From Mxb001 sp049431945 (GTDB taxonomy: Bacteria; Actinomycetota; Actinomycetes; S36-B12), in NCBI GenBank assembly GCA_049431945.1, contig JBMTDJ010000004.1, positions 3,190 to 67,189 on the forward strand: 64,000 nucleotides of DNA, in the 5' to 3' direction. The notes beneath the pieces are model-generated. The model was not told the DNA's origin, ran no database searches, and worked only from the letters and a program-made list of their open reading frames with translations. This document shows positions 48,783-57,616 of the stretch, piece after piece. The translations under genes were made by a program, and so were the position numbers. Positions within the stretch are counted from its first letter, which is position 1. Each line of letters begins with the position of its first letter.

Positions 48783-50759
48783 TCAGGCGGAGCGGCGTCG
48801 ACCCTTGCGGGATCGCACGTAGTCGGTGACGACGTAGTCGCCGAGTCGGTCGCCGTCAGCGGCGAAGACCCGACCGCCATTGCGTCTGGCCATCGCATCG
48901 AGGAATCGGGCCAGACGCGGCTCGTCGCCAAGCCGGAACCACGAGATGGGTACTCCTCGGCGGGTGAGGCGATCGACGCCCGCGACTGTCAGCTCGACCG
49001 TCTCGCGATCGGGGGGCCAGTTGAACCACCAGTCCGGCCTCCCGAGGGGCCCGTCGACGAGGTGGGCGGTGGGCTCGCCATCGGTGACGACGAGGCAGAT
49101 CCGCTCCGCGTCGCGATGGCGGTCGAAGAATCTCTCGGCGAGCAGCAGCGCATGGTGGAGGTTTGTGCCCTGGATGTCGGAGGCGGCCAGGTCGACGAGT
49201 TCGTTCGGTTGGACCGTGCGCGCGAGGTTGGCGAAGGCGATTATCTCGATCGCATCCAGCGGGAATGCCGAACTCGCGAGGGATTGCAGTGCGAGTGCCG
49301 TCATCTTGGCGGGACGCCAGGTGTCGTTCATCACCATGGAGAACGACTGATCGACGAGAAGCGCGACCGCCGCGCGCGTGCGCGTCTCGGTCTCGCGCAC
49401 CTCGAAGTCCTCGGCTGAGAGGCGCAGTCCCGAACCGGACCGGGCGGACTGGCTCTCGGACAGGGAACGGCGCACGGCATTGCCGACCGTGCGGATGACA
49501 TCAAGGGGTTGCTCGTCACCGAACTCCCACGCGCGCGTCTGGCCGGTGAGCTCGCCTGAGGCGCCGGATGCTCGTACGTCGTGATCACCCCGGGCGCCGG
49601 CCTGCATGTCGGCGAAGACGCGACGCAAGGCTGTGCGCCCGATGCGACGGATCGCCTTGGGTGACAGTTCCATCCGCTCGGTGAGGTAGCCCTGCTCCCG
49701 CAGATCTCGCTCGATCTCGCGCAGCCGCTCGACATCGTCGACGGCGGAGCGACCGAGTGCTCGCTCGAGGGCATCGAGGTCGATGTCGTCGAGTGCGGCC
49801 CCGGCGTAGTCCTGCCCGAGCTGCTGCTCCAGCGCCTCGAGATCGGCCATCTCGGCCAGCGCCTCGGTGGCGTCGGGTAAGCCGAGCCCCGCCTCGCCGG
49901 TCATGCGCTGCCGGCCGCTCCACGGCAGATCCGGTCGTAGTGCACGCAGATGCTCCTGCAACTGCGCCATCTCGCTGGCCAGGTCGAGGTCCTGCCACGC
50001 CTGCGCCATGAGGCCGGCCAGTTCCTCGCGCTGATCTGGACTGAGCGAGTCGAGCATGCGCTGCATGGCCGCCGCCCGGCGAGCCAGATCATCGAGCAAC
50101 TCCTCCAGTGTCTCGGGGGAGTCGGGGAAGAGATCGCCGTGCTTGTGCATGAACTCGGCGAAGTCCTCGGTCGTGTCCTCGCCACGGCGGTGCTTGTCGA
50201 GCATCCGGTTGAGATCGGCCATCATGTCCTTGACCGCCTGCTGCGCCGCCGGATCTCCCGGATTCTTCAGCGCCTGGGACATCTGCCGGAATTGCTGATC
50301 GAGCACATCGCGCTTGAGCAGGTCCTTGATCGCCTCGTACTCCGCGCGCGCTCCGGCCGACGTCCAGTCATAGTCGGAGAGTTCGCGGACGGCGCGCGAT
50401 GTGTCCTCGGGGAGCATGTCGAGCATCGCCTCGCGGAAGCGCGCGTCGTCGGAAGGGTCCGGGAAGAGCGCGGTGCGCTCATGCTCGACGGCGCGGTCGA
50501 GGTGCTCGCGCACCTGCTCGAGCAGGCCATCCAGTCGACCCGACTTCTGAAGTTCGCGCCGTCGTTGCGCAAGGCGCTGACGCCACTCGTCGAGGCCTCG
50601 AGCGCCGTCCATCCCGCGCCGCATGAGATCGCGCAGCGCTTCGCGCACGCTGGCGCCATCCAGCAGTCGATCGCCCAGAGCGTCGACAGCCGCACCCGCG
50701 TCGACCGGATCCGCGAGCGGGTCAGGGCCGCCGTGGAAGGCGCCGTAGCGGTAGCGCAC
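48783..50759 (-). CDS. VWA-domain protein of a MoxR/VWA pair (chelatase D-like)
   Basis: 658 residues. The N-terminal two thirds are highly charged and helical (many Asp, Glu, Arg; several coiled-coil-like stretches). A von Willebrand A domain follows from about 463, with the MIDAS motif DQSFSM near 470 and the later Thr/Asp elements (DIQGTNLHHALLLAERFF, LVVTDGEPTAH). It starts with GTG immediately after the AAA+ gene stop, with no gap. Such pairs resemble the BchI/BchD magnesium chelatase or CoxD/E chaperones: the AAA+ ring remodels a target recruited by the VWA protein. The target is unknown. Confidence 0.88.
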   Translation of the reverse strand: MRYRYGAFHGGPDPLADPVDAGAAVDALGDRLLDGASVREALRDLMRRGMDGARGLDEWRQRLAQRRRELQKSGRLDGLLEQVREHLDRAVEHERTALFPDPSDDARFREAMLDMLPEDTSRAVRELSDYDWTSAGARAEYEAIKDLLKRDVLDQQFRQMSQALKNPGDPAAQQAVKDMMADLNRMLDKHRRGEDTTEDFAEFMHKHGDLFPDSPETLEELLDDLARRAAAMQRMLDSLSPDQREELAGLMAQAWQDLDLASEMAQLQEHLRALRPDLPWSGRQRMTGEAGLGLPDATEALAEMADLEALEQQLGQDYAGAALDDIDLDALERALGRSAVDDVERLREIERDLREQGYLTERMELSPKAIRRIGRTALRRVFADMQAGARGDHDVRASGASGELTGQTRAWEFGDEQPLDVIRTVGNAVRRSLSESQSARSGSGLRLSAEDFEVRETETRTRAAVALLVDQSFSMVMNDTWRPAKMTALALQSLASSAFPLDAIEIIAFANLARTVQPNELVDLAASDIQGTNLHHALLLAERFFDRHRDAERICLVVTDGEPTAHLVDGPLGRPDWWFNWPPDRETVELTVAGVDRLTRRGVPISWFRLGDEPRLARFLDAMARRNGGRVFAADGDRLGDYVVTDYVRSRKGRRRSA

Positions 50760-52181
50760 CTACTCCGCCCCCACCGCTTCGTAGCGGGCTCCGCCCTCGG
50801 ACTCGTCCTTGTCGATGCGGCGAGTCAGCCAGAGCCCCTCGAGGGCGAGCTCGACGCTGGCCGCGGCAATGCCTGCCGTGGGCTCCGCATCGGGACCCTC
50901 GACCGCGGCGACAAGTCGGCCCAGTCCTTCCCAGGCGCCTGCGGCCTGCAGGAGGTCGGTGGATGTCACGAGGTCGCCGATCTCGATGACGCCGCCCTCG
51001 TCGAGGACCTCGATGAGCGGTGTGAGGTCGACACCCCCGAGGTGACGCCGGAACACCTCGGCGGTGGCTTTGCGCGCGAGGTGCTGCAGCACATCGTCCT
51101 CGCGCCCCTCCTCGCTCACTTCGAACTCCACTTTGCCCCGTAGCGACGGGACCACTCCTGCGAGGTCGCCGATGCGTGCGACGGCCTCGTCGCCAGTGAT
51201 GGCCGAACGACGCAGTGCAGCACCTGCGAGCGCCTCGGCTGCGGCGATCGCGAAGCGCGCTGAGACACCGCTGCGCTGATCGACGGCTCCGGACTCGCGC
51301 ACCAGGCGCGTGAAGCGAGCGATGACCTCCATGAGGTGCAGGGGGACGACAGCGACGAGGTCAGCCTCCTGTGCGATGAGGTCGACCTCATGCTGTACGT
51401 CGTAGGGGTAGTGGGTGGTGATCTCCGCGCCGAAGCGGTCCTTCATGGGCGTGATGATGCGACCACGGTTGGTGTAGTCCTCCGGATTGGCGCTCGCCAT
51501 GACGAGTAGATCGAGGGGGAGGCGCAGGGTGTAGCCGCGAACTTGGATGTCGCGCTCCTCGAGCACGTTGAGCAAGGCGACCTGGATGCGTTCGGCGAGA
51601 TCAGGAAGCTCGTTGATCGCGAAGATTCCGCGATTGGTGCGCGGCACGAGCCCGAAGTGGATCGTCTCCGGATCGCCCAGTGTGCGTCCCTCCGCGACCT
51701 TGACCGGATCGACATCGCCCACGAGGTCGCCGACCGACGTGTCCGGCGTCGCCAGCTTCTCGCCGTATCTCTCGCTGCGGTGCTTCCAGGTCACGGGGGT
51801 GTCGTCTCCGCGCTCATCGACCAGGCGCCGCCCGTAGGCGCTCACCGGTGACAGCGGATCGTCGTTGACCTCGGATCCCTCGATGATGGGCGTCCATTCA
51901 TCCAGGAGACCGACGAGCGTGCGAATGAGTCGAGTCTTGCCCTGGCCTCGCTCGCCGAGCAGAACGATGTCGTGACCGGCCAGGAGCGCGCGCTCCACCT
52001 GGGGGATGACCGTCTGCTCGAAGCCGACGATCCCCGGCAAAGTGGGCTCCCCAGCGGCAAGGCGCGCGGCGAGGTTTGCTCGGATCTCCTCCTTGACGCT
52101 CCTCGACTCGTAGCCGCTCGCTCGTAGGGCCCCGAGCGTGCGAGGAAGGTCGTCGGGCGGAGGGGGAGCCAGAGACGTCAT
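50760..52181 (-). CDS. MoxR/BchI-like AAA+ ATPase
   Basis: 473 residues. Walker A is LLGERGQGKTR (76-83 core); Walker B and sensor parts include GIFAINELPDLAERIQVALLNVLEERDIQVRGYTLRLPLDLLVMASANPEDYTNRGRIITPMKDRFGAEITTHYPY, which is the pattern of MoxR and magnesium-chelatase I proteins. The winged helix-type C-terminal lid follows. The ATG has TACCGT 6 nt upstream. It is directly followed by the VWA partner and is divergent from a FIST protein, 28 bp away. Confidence 0.9.
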   Translation of the reverse strand: MTSLAPPPPDDLPRTLGALRASGYESRSVKEEIRANLAARLAAGEPTLPGIVGFEQTVIPQVERALLAGHDIVLLGERGQGKTRLIRTLVGLLDEWTPIIEGSEVNDDPLSPVSAYGRRLVDERGDDTPVTWKHRSERYGEKLATPDTSVGDLVGDVDPVKVAEGRTLGDPETIHFGLVPRTNRGIFAINELPDLAERIQVALLNVLEERDIQVRGYTLRLPLDLLVMASANPEDYTNRGRIITPMKDRFGAEITTHYPYDVQHEVDLIAQEADLVAVVPLHLMEVIARFTRLVRESGAVDQRSGVSARFAIAAAEALAGAALRRSAITGDEAVARIGDLAGVVPSLRGKVEFEVSEEGREDDVLQHLARKATAEVFRRHLGGVDLTPLIEVLDEGGVIEIGDLVTSTDLLQAAGAWEGLGRLVAAVEGPDAEPTAGIAAASVELALEGLWLTRRIDKDESEGGARYEAVGAE

Positions 52182-52187
52182 GCACCG

Positions 52188-52193
52188 ACGGTA
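52188..52193 (-). promoter_or_regulatory. -10 box of the MoxR/VWA operon (leaderless)
   Basis: TACCGT on the minus strand, 6 nt before the ATG at 52181. On the plus strand the adjacent TACGTC lacks the final T, so it only partly fits the bidirectional pattern. Confidence 0.45.
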
Positions 52194-52209
52194 CGTCAGG
52201 ATGGGGGGT

Positions 52210-53505
52210 ATGGCTCCCGGAGGCCCGAGCAATGCCCGGTGCTCCGTTGCCCTGCGCCGCGGGCTCGATGCTGCGGTCCCGGACGCGGTACGCGCGGCCG
52301 TGAACGATCTGGGCGCTGCCCCTCACCTCGCCATTGTCGAGGTCAGCGCCCCGGGTGAGCCCCTTTCCGCGGGTCGCGCCCTGGCGCAGGCGGCGGCCCT
52401 CATCGACGAGGTCGTCCCCGGATGCCTGGTGATCGGTTCGAATGCGCACGGCGTCATCGGTGAGCTTGCCTCGGTGGAGATCGAACCGGCCATCTCGGTG
52501 TGGCTTGCCCACCTGCCGGGGGCGCGACTGCGCGGGTTCCGGCTTGCGACCGTTCCCGCGCCGCATGGGGGTCGGGCGTTGACCGGGCTCCCGGAACTCG
52601 CGGACGACGACCGGCTCGCACTGCTGCTGGCCGATCCGTGGACCCTCCCGGCCGACGAGGTCGTGGCCGCCTTCTCTCGCGTCGACGGCCCGCTGCCGGT
52701 CGTGGGCGGTCTCGTCTCGGGTGGTCGCGCCCGTGGGCAGTCCCGGCTCCTCCTGGATGGCGCGGTGTTCGACAACGGGGGCGTGGGCGTTGTCCTCGAC
52801 GCTGAATCACCCGTGCGCGTCGTCGTGAGCCAGGGGTGCCGACCGGTCGGCGACCCGATGACGGTGACCGCGGCGGACGGCACCACCGTCCATGAGCTCG
52901 CCGGTCGCCCGGCGCTGGAGCGCCTGCGTGATGTCGTTGCGGGCCTCGATGCCGACGACCAGGCCCTTGCGGTGCGCGGCCTTCACGTGGGCATCGCGCG
53001 CGATCATCGGGTCGATGGCGGGCATGCGGCCGACTTCGTCATCCGCGGGATCCTCGGCGTCGATGCCCAGAGCGGCGCAGTGTCGGTCGGCGATGACGTC
53101 GAGATCGGATCGCTCGTTCGACTCCATCTGCGCGATGCCGACTCTGCTGACGCCGACCTGCGCACCGTGGTGGGACTCGCCGGCCGCGACAGTGCCGCTG
53201 TGGGGGCCTATCTCTTCACGTGCAATGGCCGTGGCGGGGCGATGTTCACGAGTTCGGATCACGACGCGTCGATCGTGCGGGAAGGGCTCGGCACCGTGGC
53301 CGTGGGCGGCTTCTTCGCCGCGGGAGAGATCGGCCCCGTGGGTGGTGACAACCACCTCCACGGCTTCACCGCCGTGCTCCTCGTGGTGGAGCCCAGGCGG
53401 GTCGACGGCGCACCGGTCGAGGTGAGTCGGCCCGCGGACTGGGACGTGGAGTTCGACGTAGCGCGCCTCGATGCTGAGCTGCGCGACCTCTTCGGGTCGG
53501 AGTGA
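52210..53505 (+). CDS. FIST-domain protein
   Basis: 431 residues from ATG 52210 (ATG 52201 is possible). The N-terminal FIST_N part has EVSAPGEPLSAGRALAQAAALIDEVVPGCLVIGSNAHGVIGELASVE-type glycine-rich strands; the C-terminal FIST_C part has VGAYLFTCNGRGGAMFTSSDHDASIVREGLGTVAVGGFFAAGEIGPVGGDNHLHGFTAVLLVVEP. FIST domains are thought to sense small ligands, perhaps amino acids. No kinase or cyclase domain is attached here, so its output is unknown. Confidence 0.88.
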   Translation: MAPGGPSNARCSVALRRGLDAAVPDAVRAAVNDLGAAPHLAIVEVSAPGEPLSAGRALAQAAALIDEVVPGCLVIGSNAHGVIGELASVEIEPAISVWLAHLPGARLRGFRLATVPAPHGGRALTGLPELADDDRLALLLADPWTLPADEVVAAFSRVDGPLPVVGGLVSGGRARGQSRLLLDGAVFDNGGVGVVLDAESPVRVVVSQGCRPVGDPMTVTAADGTTVHELAGRPALERLRDVVAGLDADDQALAVRGLHVGIARDHRVDGGHAADFVIRGILGVDAQSGAVSVGDDVEIGSLVRLHLRDADSADADLRTVVGLAGRDSAAVGAYLFTCNGRGGAMFTSSDHDASIVREGLGTVAVGGFFAAGEIGPVGGDNHLHGFTAVLLVVEPRRVDGAPVEVSRPADWDVEFDVARLDAELRDLFGSE

Positions 53506-53534
53506 CCTCATCATCCACAGACTCCCGCGCGGCA

Positions 53535-53565
53535 TTGACCATGATGCTCGTTCACGAATTACGGT
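53535..53565 (+). promoter_or_regulatory. Promoter of the metallohydrolase/DUF2786 pair (leaderless)
   Basis: TTGACC (53535-53540) and TACGGT (53560-53565) with a 19-bp spacer. The -10 ends 6 nt before the GTG at 53572, favouring that start over the next ATG at 53575. Confidence 0.5.
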
Positions 53566-53571
53566 GTCCAG

Positions 53572-54078
53572 GTGATGGCCAGGGACCAGCATCGCTCCGC
53601 GGTCTACGCCGCTGAGGAGCAGTGGGCACGACAACTCGCGCGCGGGGGTGCGATCGACTTCTTCGGGTCGCCCCTTCAGGTGCCCACCGAGCGTCGATTT
53701 GCCGACATCGCCTCAGTCCAGGCCTACGTCGATGCCGTTCTCGGGCTTATCGGCATCATCACTCACTGGCCAGGTGCGGGGCCCGTGCGTGTGCGTGAGC
53801 GACGCGGCGCGGGTCGAGCCCACTACGTCGATGGCGTCATCGCACTACCGATCACCGGAGCCGTCGGCGAGCGCTGGGCCGCACGTGAAACGGTCGTTCT
53901 CCACGAGCTTGCGCACCACCTTGTCGCCCGGTCCCATCCAGGTGCGGTCGCGCACGGTCCGGAATTCTGCGGGGATGAGCTGCGCCTGGTCGAGATCGTT
54001 CTCGGCCCTGAGGCGGCCCTGCTCCTGCGAGCGGCATTCGACGGTGCGGGCGTGCCTGTCGCGGAGCGGGTGCGATGA
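53572..54078 (+). CDS. TIGR04338-type metallohydrolase
   Basis: 168 residues. VLHELAHHLVARSHPG holds the zinc-binding HExxH (HELAHH), and VAHGPEFCGDELRLVEIVLGPEAALLLRAAFDGAGVPV is the family-specific C-terminal part. The N-terminal RSAVYAAEEQWARQLARGGAIDFFGSPLQVPTERRFADI is also typical. It looks like a small cytoplasmic metalloprotease. It is coupled by ATGA to the DUF2786 gene, and the two families often occur together in actinobacteria. Confidence 0.87.
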   Translation: MMARDQHRSAVYAAEEQWARQLARGGAIDFFGSPLQVPTERRFADIASVQAYVDAVLGLIGIITHWPGAGPVRVRERRGAGRAHYVDGVIALPITGAVGERWAARETVVLHELAHHLVARSHPGAVAHGPEFCGDELRLVEIVLGPEAALLLRAAFDGAGVPVAERVR

Positions 54079-54887
54079 GGCACCTCGACACCATTGCCGC
54101 CCTCCTGGTCAAGGCCGAGCGCAGCGACAATCCCCATGAGGCTGAGGCCTATCTCGCGAAGGCGCAGGTCCTCGCGACCCAGGCCAGCGTGGACCTGGCG
54201 GTGGCCCGAGCGCTCACGGCCAAGCGCGAGGCCCGCGAGCAGCCGACCAGCGTCACCATCACCATCGGCGAGCGGGGCAAGCGAGCCAACACCCATCTGG
54301 TGACACTTTTTGTCGTCGTGGGACGGTGCAACTCGATCCAGGTCGATATCGCGCACAACTCCACCTATGTCATTGCGTATGGGATGCCCAGCGACATCGA
54401 GCTGGTCGAGGCGCTCTTCGGTTCGTTGGCGACCCAGATGACGGCGTCAGCCACGACATGGCTGGGAGCAGGGGAGTGGAAGGGCGACTCGTACGTCGCA
54501 CGCGACGGCCAGCGCAAGCCTCACACCGCTCAGACCGCTCGAGCGGCGTTCTACCGAGCCTTCATCGATCGCATCGAGGATCGCCTGCAGGAGGCACGCG
54601 AGGAGGTACTCGCCGAGGCCGAGAGACAGCGGGTCGACATTCCGGCGGAAGTCCCGGGTGGCAAGGCCGTGGCGACGACGGGTGCGCTGGTCCTGCGCAG
54701 CAAGGAGTCGGAGGTGCGCAGTTTCTATCGCAAGTCCTCCACGGCTCGCGGGAGATGGTCGGGCTACTCGGGTGCGGTCAGCCGGCGTGCTGGCAGTGCT
54801 TCGCGCGCCGGGCGAGACGCGGCCGATCGAGCACGCACCACGAGCGCCAAGGGGATTGCAACCAAGGGCCCTGGGCTCAGCGCCTAG
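54075..54887 (+). CDS. DUF2786 family protein
   Basis: 270 residues. The N-terminal helical DUF2786 segment is IAALLVKAERSDNPHEAEAYLAKAQVLATQASVDLAVA, followed by a mixed domain (FVVVGRCNSIQVDIAHNSTYVIAYGMPSDIELVEALFGSL) and an Arg/Ser/Gly-rich basic tail. Function is unknown; a nucleic-acid link has been suggested for the family, and the basic tail would fit. It overlaps the metallohydrolase gene and shares a CTAG stop with the convergent P450 gene. Confidence 0.87.
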   Translation: MRHLDTIAALLVKAERSDNPHEAEAYLAKAQVLATQASVDLAVARALTAKREAREQPTSVTITIGERGKRANTHLVTLFVVVGRCNSIQVDIAHNSTYVIAYGMPSDIELVEALFGSLATQMTASATTWLGAGEWKGDSYVARDGQRKPHTAQTARAAFYRAFIDRIEDRLQEAREEVLAEAERQRVDIPAEVPGGKAVATTGALVLRSKESEVRSFYRKSSTARGRWSGYSGAVSRRAGSASRAGRDAADRARTTSAKGIATKGPGLSA

Positions 54888-56314
54888 CGACGCCGGAGCG
54901 TCATCGGCATGCCAGCGCGAGGGCGCAGTGTCACTGCAGGCATGGGCTCGATGCTGATCCCCGGGACGAGCTGGGGGGACCAGCGCTGCGCCAGCGTCGC
55001 GAGGACGAGGATCGCCTCGGTCCACGCGAACTGCTCGCCGATGCAGCGGCGATTGCCCCATCCGAAGGGGAACCATGCACCCCGCGGCTGGCCGGGTGCA
55101 TCCTCGCTGAAGGAGCCCTCTGCGCCAATCCAGCGCTGTGGCCTGAACATCAGGGCTGCCTCCCACCACCGGGGGCTTCGGTGCAGGGCGAACTGGCTAG
55201 CGAACGCGAGCGCTCCGCGGGGGATCATCCAGCCGCCCACCTCGATGTCAGCGAGCATGCGGCGTCCTTGGAGCCACGCGGGTGGGTAAAGGCGCATGGC
55301 CTCCGCAATCACCGCGCGGGAGCGGGGAAGTTGCCCCATGTCCTCCATGGTCGGGGTGCGTCCGCTGAGCACCGCATCGAGTTCCTCATGCAGCCATTCG
55401 GCGCGCTCGGGATGCTGCGAGAGCAGCATCCAAGTCCAGGTCAGCGCCATGGCCGTGGTCTCGTGACCCGCGAGGATCAAGGTGACCGCCTCATCGCGGA
55501 CTTGGTCGTCGCTGAATCGGTGCCCATCCTCCTGTGCCTCAAGGAGCAGGCTCAGCATGTCCCCTGTGTCGCCCTGTGCGCGGTGCTCGTTGATGATGCG
55601 GTGCACGATCTGGTCAATGCGCGTGGAAGCGGCGAGGGCACGGCTGCGCCCGGGTGCCGGCACGCTCAGGACCCGTGGCCCCAGTGCCAGATAGCGGCCC
55701 ATGCCGTCGAGGAGCGCGCTCAGGGATTCGCCGACTTCATGCGCATCACCGGTGAGGTCCGATCCGAAGAGAGTGCGACCGACTATCGCCAAGGTGAGGG
55801 TGGACATGTCTGACTGCATGTCGAGTGTCTCGCCATCGCGCCAGGTCTGTTCGTGCTCGTCGGTGAGGGCAGCCATCTGCGCGGCATACGAGGCAACGCG
55901 ATCCCGGTGGAAGGCGGGCTGCACGAGGCGACGGTGGCGCAGATGCACGTCACCGTCACTTGTGAGCAGGCCGTTGCCCAGGACGGCCTTCGCGCCTTGC
56001 AGACCGCGACCCTTCATCGTCTCGCGCCCGTGGGAAATGAAGACCTCGACGATCGCCTCAGGGTCCGTCAGCGCGTAGATGTGGTCACTCATGAGGCGCA
56101 TGTGAGCCATTGGCGTGTACTCGCGCTCCATGTCGACCATGAACCGCGGGGCCGCGCCGGCCTTCGTCATGCCACGCAAGGCCTGCAGGCGATTCGGTCC
56201 CGGCGGGCGAGCTACGTCGCGACGCCGGTCGCGCGGTATCGGAACATCAGAGTGGTAGACGCGCTCGCGGGCCAGGCGTGCTGCCGCCCGAATGTCGGGT
56301 TCGGTCGATGTCAC
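54884..56314 (-). CDS. Cytochrome P450
   Basis: 476 residues. The heme ligand is C424 in FPFGWGNRRCIGEQFA; the K-helix is EAMRLYPPAW (ExxR); the I-helix oxygen motif is AGHETTAMALTW. GMTKAGAAPRFMVDMEREYTPMAH and HLRHRRLVQPAFHRDRV are the N-terminal and C-helix parts. The sequence is of the CYP102/CYP4-like (fatty-acid hydroxylase-type) branch rather than the camphor type. No ferredoxin or reductase gene is adjacent, so it must use general redox partners. GTG 56314 was chosen. Confidence 0.92.
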   Translation of the reverse strand: MTSTEPDIRAAARLARERVYHSDVPIPRDRRRDVARPPGPNRLQALRGMTKAGAAPRFMVDMEREYTPMAHMRLMSDHIYALTDPEAIVEVFISHGRETMKGRGLQGAKAVLGNGLLTSDGDVHLRHRRLVQPAFHRDRVASYAAQMAALTDEHEQTWRDGETLDMQSDMSTLTLAIVGRTLFGSDLTGDAHEVGESLSALLDGMGRYLALGPRVLSVPAPGRSRALAASTRIDQIVHRIINEHRAQGDTGDMLSLLLEAQEDGHRFSDDQVRDEAVTLILAGHETTAMALTWTWMLLSQHPERAEWLHEELDAVLSGRTPTMEDMGQLPRSRAVIAEAMRLYPPAWLQGRRMLADIEVGGWMIPRGALAFASQFALHRSPRWWEAALMFRPQRWIGAEGSFSEDAPGQPRGAWFPFGWGNRRCIGEQFAWTEAILVLATLAQRWSPQLVPGISIEPMPAVTLRPRAGMPMTLRRR

Positions 56315-56380
56315 GCAATCAGTCTCGCCCAGGGGGCGGTTGCCGGGGTCTACGGGGCTGGGATCTGCCAGGATGCGGTC

Positions 56381-57595
56381 GTGGCCGACAAGGTAACTCT
56401 GGCTGACATCGAGACCGCTGCGAGCAGACTCGACGGTGTCGTGCGCAACCTCCCCGTGCACTCGGCGCGCTGGCTGTCCGATCGCGTCGGCGGGCCAGCC
56501 TGGCTCGCGACGGAGAACCTCCAGCGGGCCGGTTCATTCAAGATCCGTGGGGCCTATAACCGGCTCAGCCAGCTCACGGAAGACGAGCGGAGTGCCGGCG
56601 TCGTTGCGGCTTCTGCGGGCAATCACGCTCAGGGGGTCGCCCTGGCCGCGTCGATGCTCGGCATCCAATCCACGATCTTCATGCCGCGATCAGCCAGCAT
56701 GCCCAAGGTCATAGCGACCCGGGATTACGGCGCGGATGTGCGGTTCCATGGCTCGACCCTCGACGAGGCCATAGTCGAGGCGCGTGCCTTCGCCGATCAG
56801 ACTGGCGCACTCTTCATCTCACCCTTCGACCATCCCGACATCGTGGCGGGCCAGGGGACACTCGGCCTGGAGATTCTCGAGCAGGTCCCGGATGTGCGCA
56901 CGATCGTCGTCTGCACAGGTGGCGGTGGCCTGCTCGCGGGTATCGCTCTCGCTGTGGCCTCCAAGCGACCGGATGTGCGCGTCATTGGAGCGCAGGCGGC
57001 AGGCGCGGCGGCGTACCCGCCCTCGCTGCTTGCTGGCCATCCGGTCCCTCTGCGCACCATGCGCACCATGGCCGACGGCATCGCCGTGGGCCGTCCCGGA
57101 GACGTGCCCTTCGAGATTATTCAGCGCTACGTCAGCGATATTCGCGTGGTGAGCGAGGACATGCTCGCCAGGGCTCAGCTCCTGCTCCTCGAGCGCTCCA
57201 AGCTGGTGGTGGAGCCGGGCGGGGCCGCAGCCGTCGCGGCCATCATCGACGATCCGAACTCCTTCGAGACGCCCGTGGTCGCTGTCCTCTCGGGTGGCAA
57301 CGTTGACCCGCTCGTGATGATGCGGGTGATCCGCCACGGCCTCACCGCCGGAGGCCGTTTCACGCAGATCACCGTCCATGTGCCGGATCGACCCGGCTCG
57401 CTCGCGGGACTTCTCGCGGAGATCGGCGGCCTGGACGCCAACGTCGTCGATGTGTCGCACCTGCGCACGAATCCGCGGTTGGCCGTGGACGAGGTCGAGA
57501 TCACCATCGATCTGGAGACTCGGGGCGCTGAGCACCGCGAGCAATTGCTCGGTCATCTGCGCGACAAGGGGTACCGGATCACCGAGGTGCAGTAG
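56381..57595 (+). CDS. ilvA: Threonine ammonia-lyase with ACT domain
   Basis: 404 residues. K54 in AGSFKIRGAYNRL binds PLP; AASAGNHAQGVALAASMLG and VVCTGGGGLLAGIALAV are the Asn and glycine loops. An ACT regulatory domain occupies about 328-404 (ITVHVPDRPGSLAGLLAEIGGLDANVVDVSHLR). It deaminates threonine to 2-oxobutyrate for isoleucine synthesis. The one-ACT, short form matches catabolic/TdcB-like enzymes as well. The start GTG lies 66 bp from the divergent P450 gene; longer frames upstream overlap that gene. Confidence 0.93.
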   Translation: MADKVTLADIETAASRLDGVVRNLPVHSARWLSDRVGGPAWLATENLQRAGSFKIRGAYNRLSQLTEDERSAGVVAASAGNHAQGVALAASMLGIQSTIFMPRSASMPKVIATRDYGADVRFHGSTLDEAIVEARAFADQTGALFISPFDHPDIVAGQGTLGLEILEQVPDVRTIVVCTGGGGLLAGIALAVASKRPDVRVIGAQAAGAAAYPPSLLAGHPVPLRTMRTMADGIAVGRPGDVPFEIIQRYVSDIRVVSEDMLARAQLLLLERSKLVVEPGGAAAVAAIIDDPNSFETPVVAVLSGGNVDPLVMMRVIRHGLTAGGRFTQITVHVPDRPGSLAGLLAEIGGLDANVVDVSHLRTNPRLAVDEVEITIDLETRGAEHREQLLGHLRDKGYRITEVQ

Positions 57596-57602
57596 TCGGG
57601 AC

Positions 57603-57608
57603 TAGCGT
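57603..57608 (+). promoter_or_regulatory. -10 box of the DrrAB-like operon
   Basis: TAGCGT, 8 nt before the GTG at 57617 and 7 bp after the ilvA stop. Confidence 0.4.
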
Positions 57609-57616
57609 TATCCCTC

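Noticed and set aside
49950..51143. 397-residue frame on the plus strand across the AAA+ and VWA genes
   Set aside because: Antisense shadow of two well-supported genes; no homology or ribosome site.
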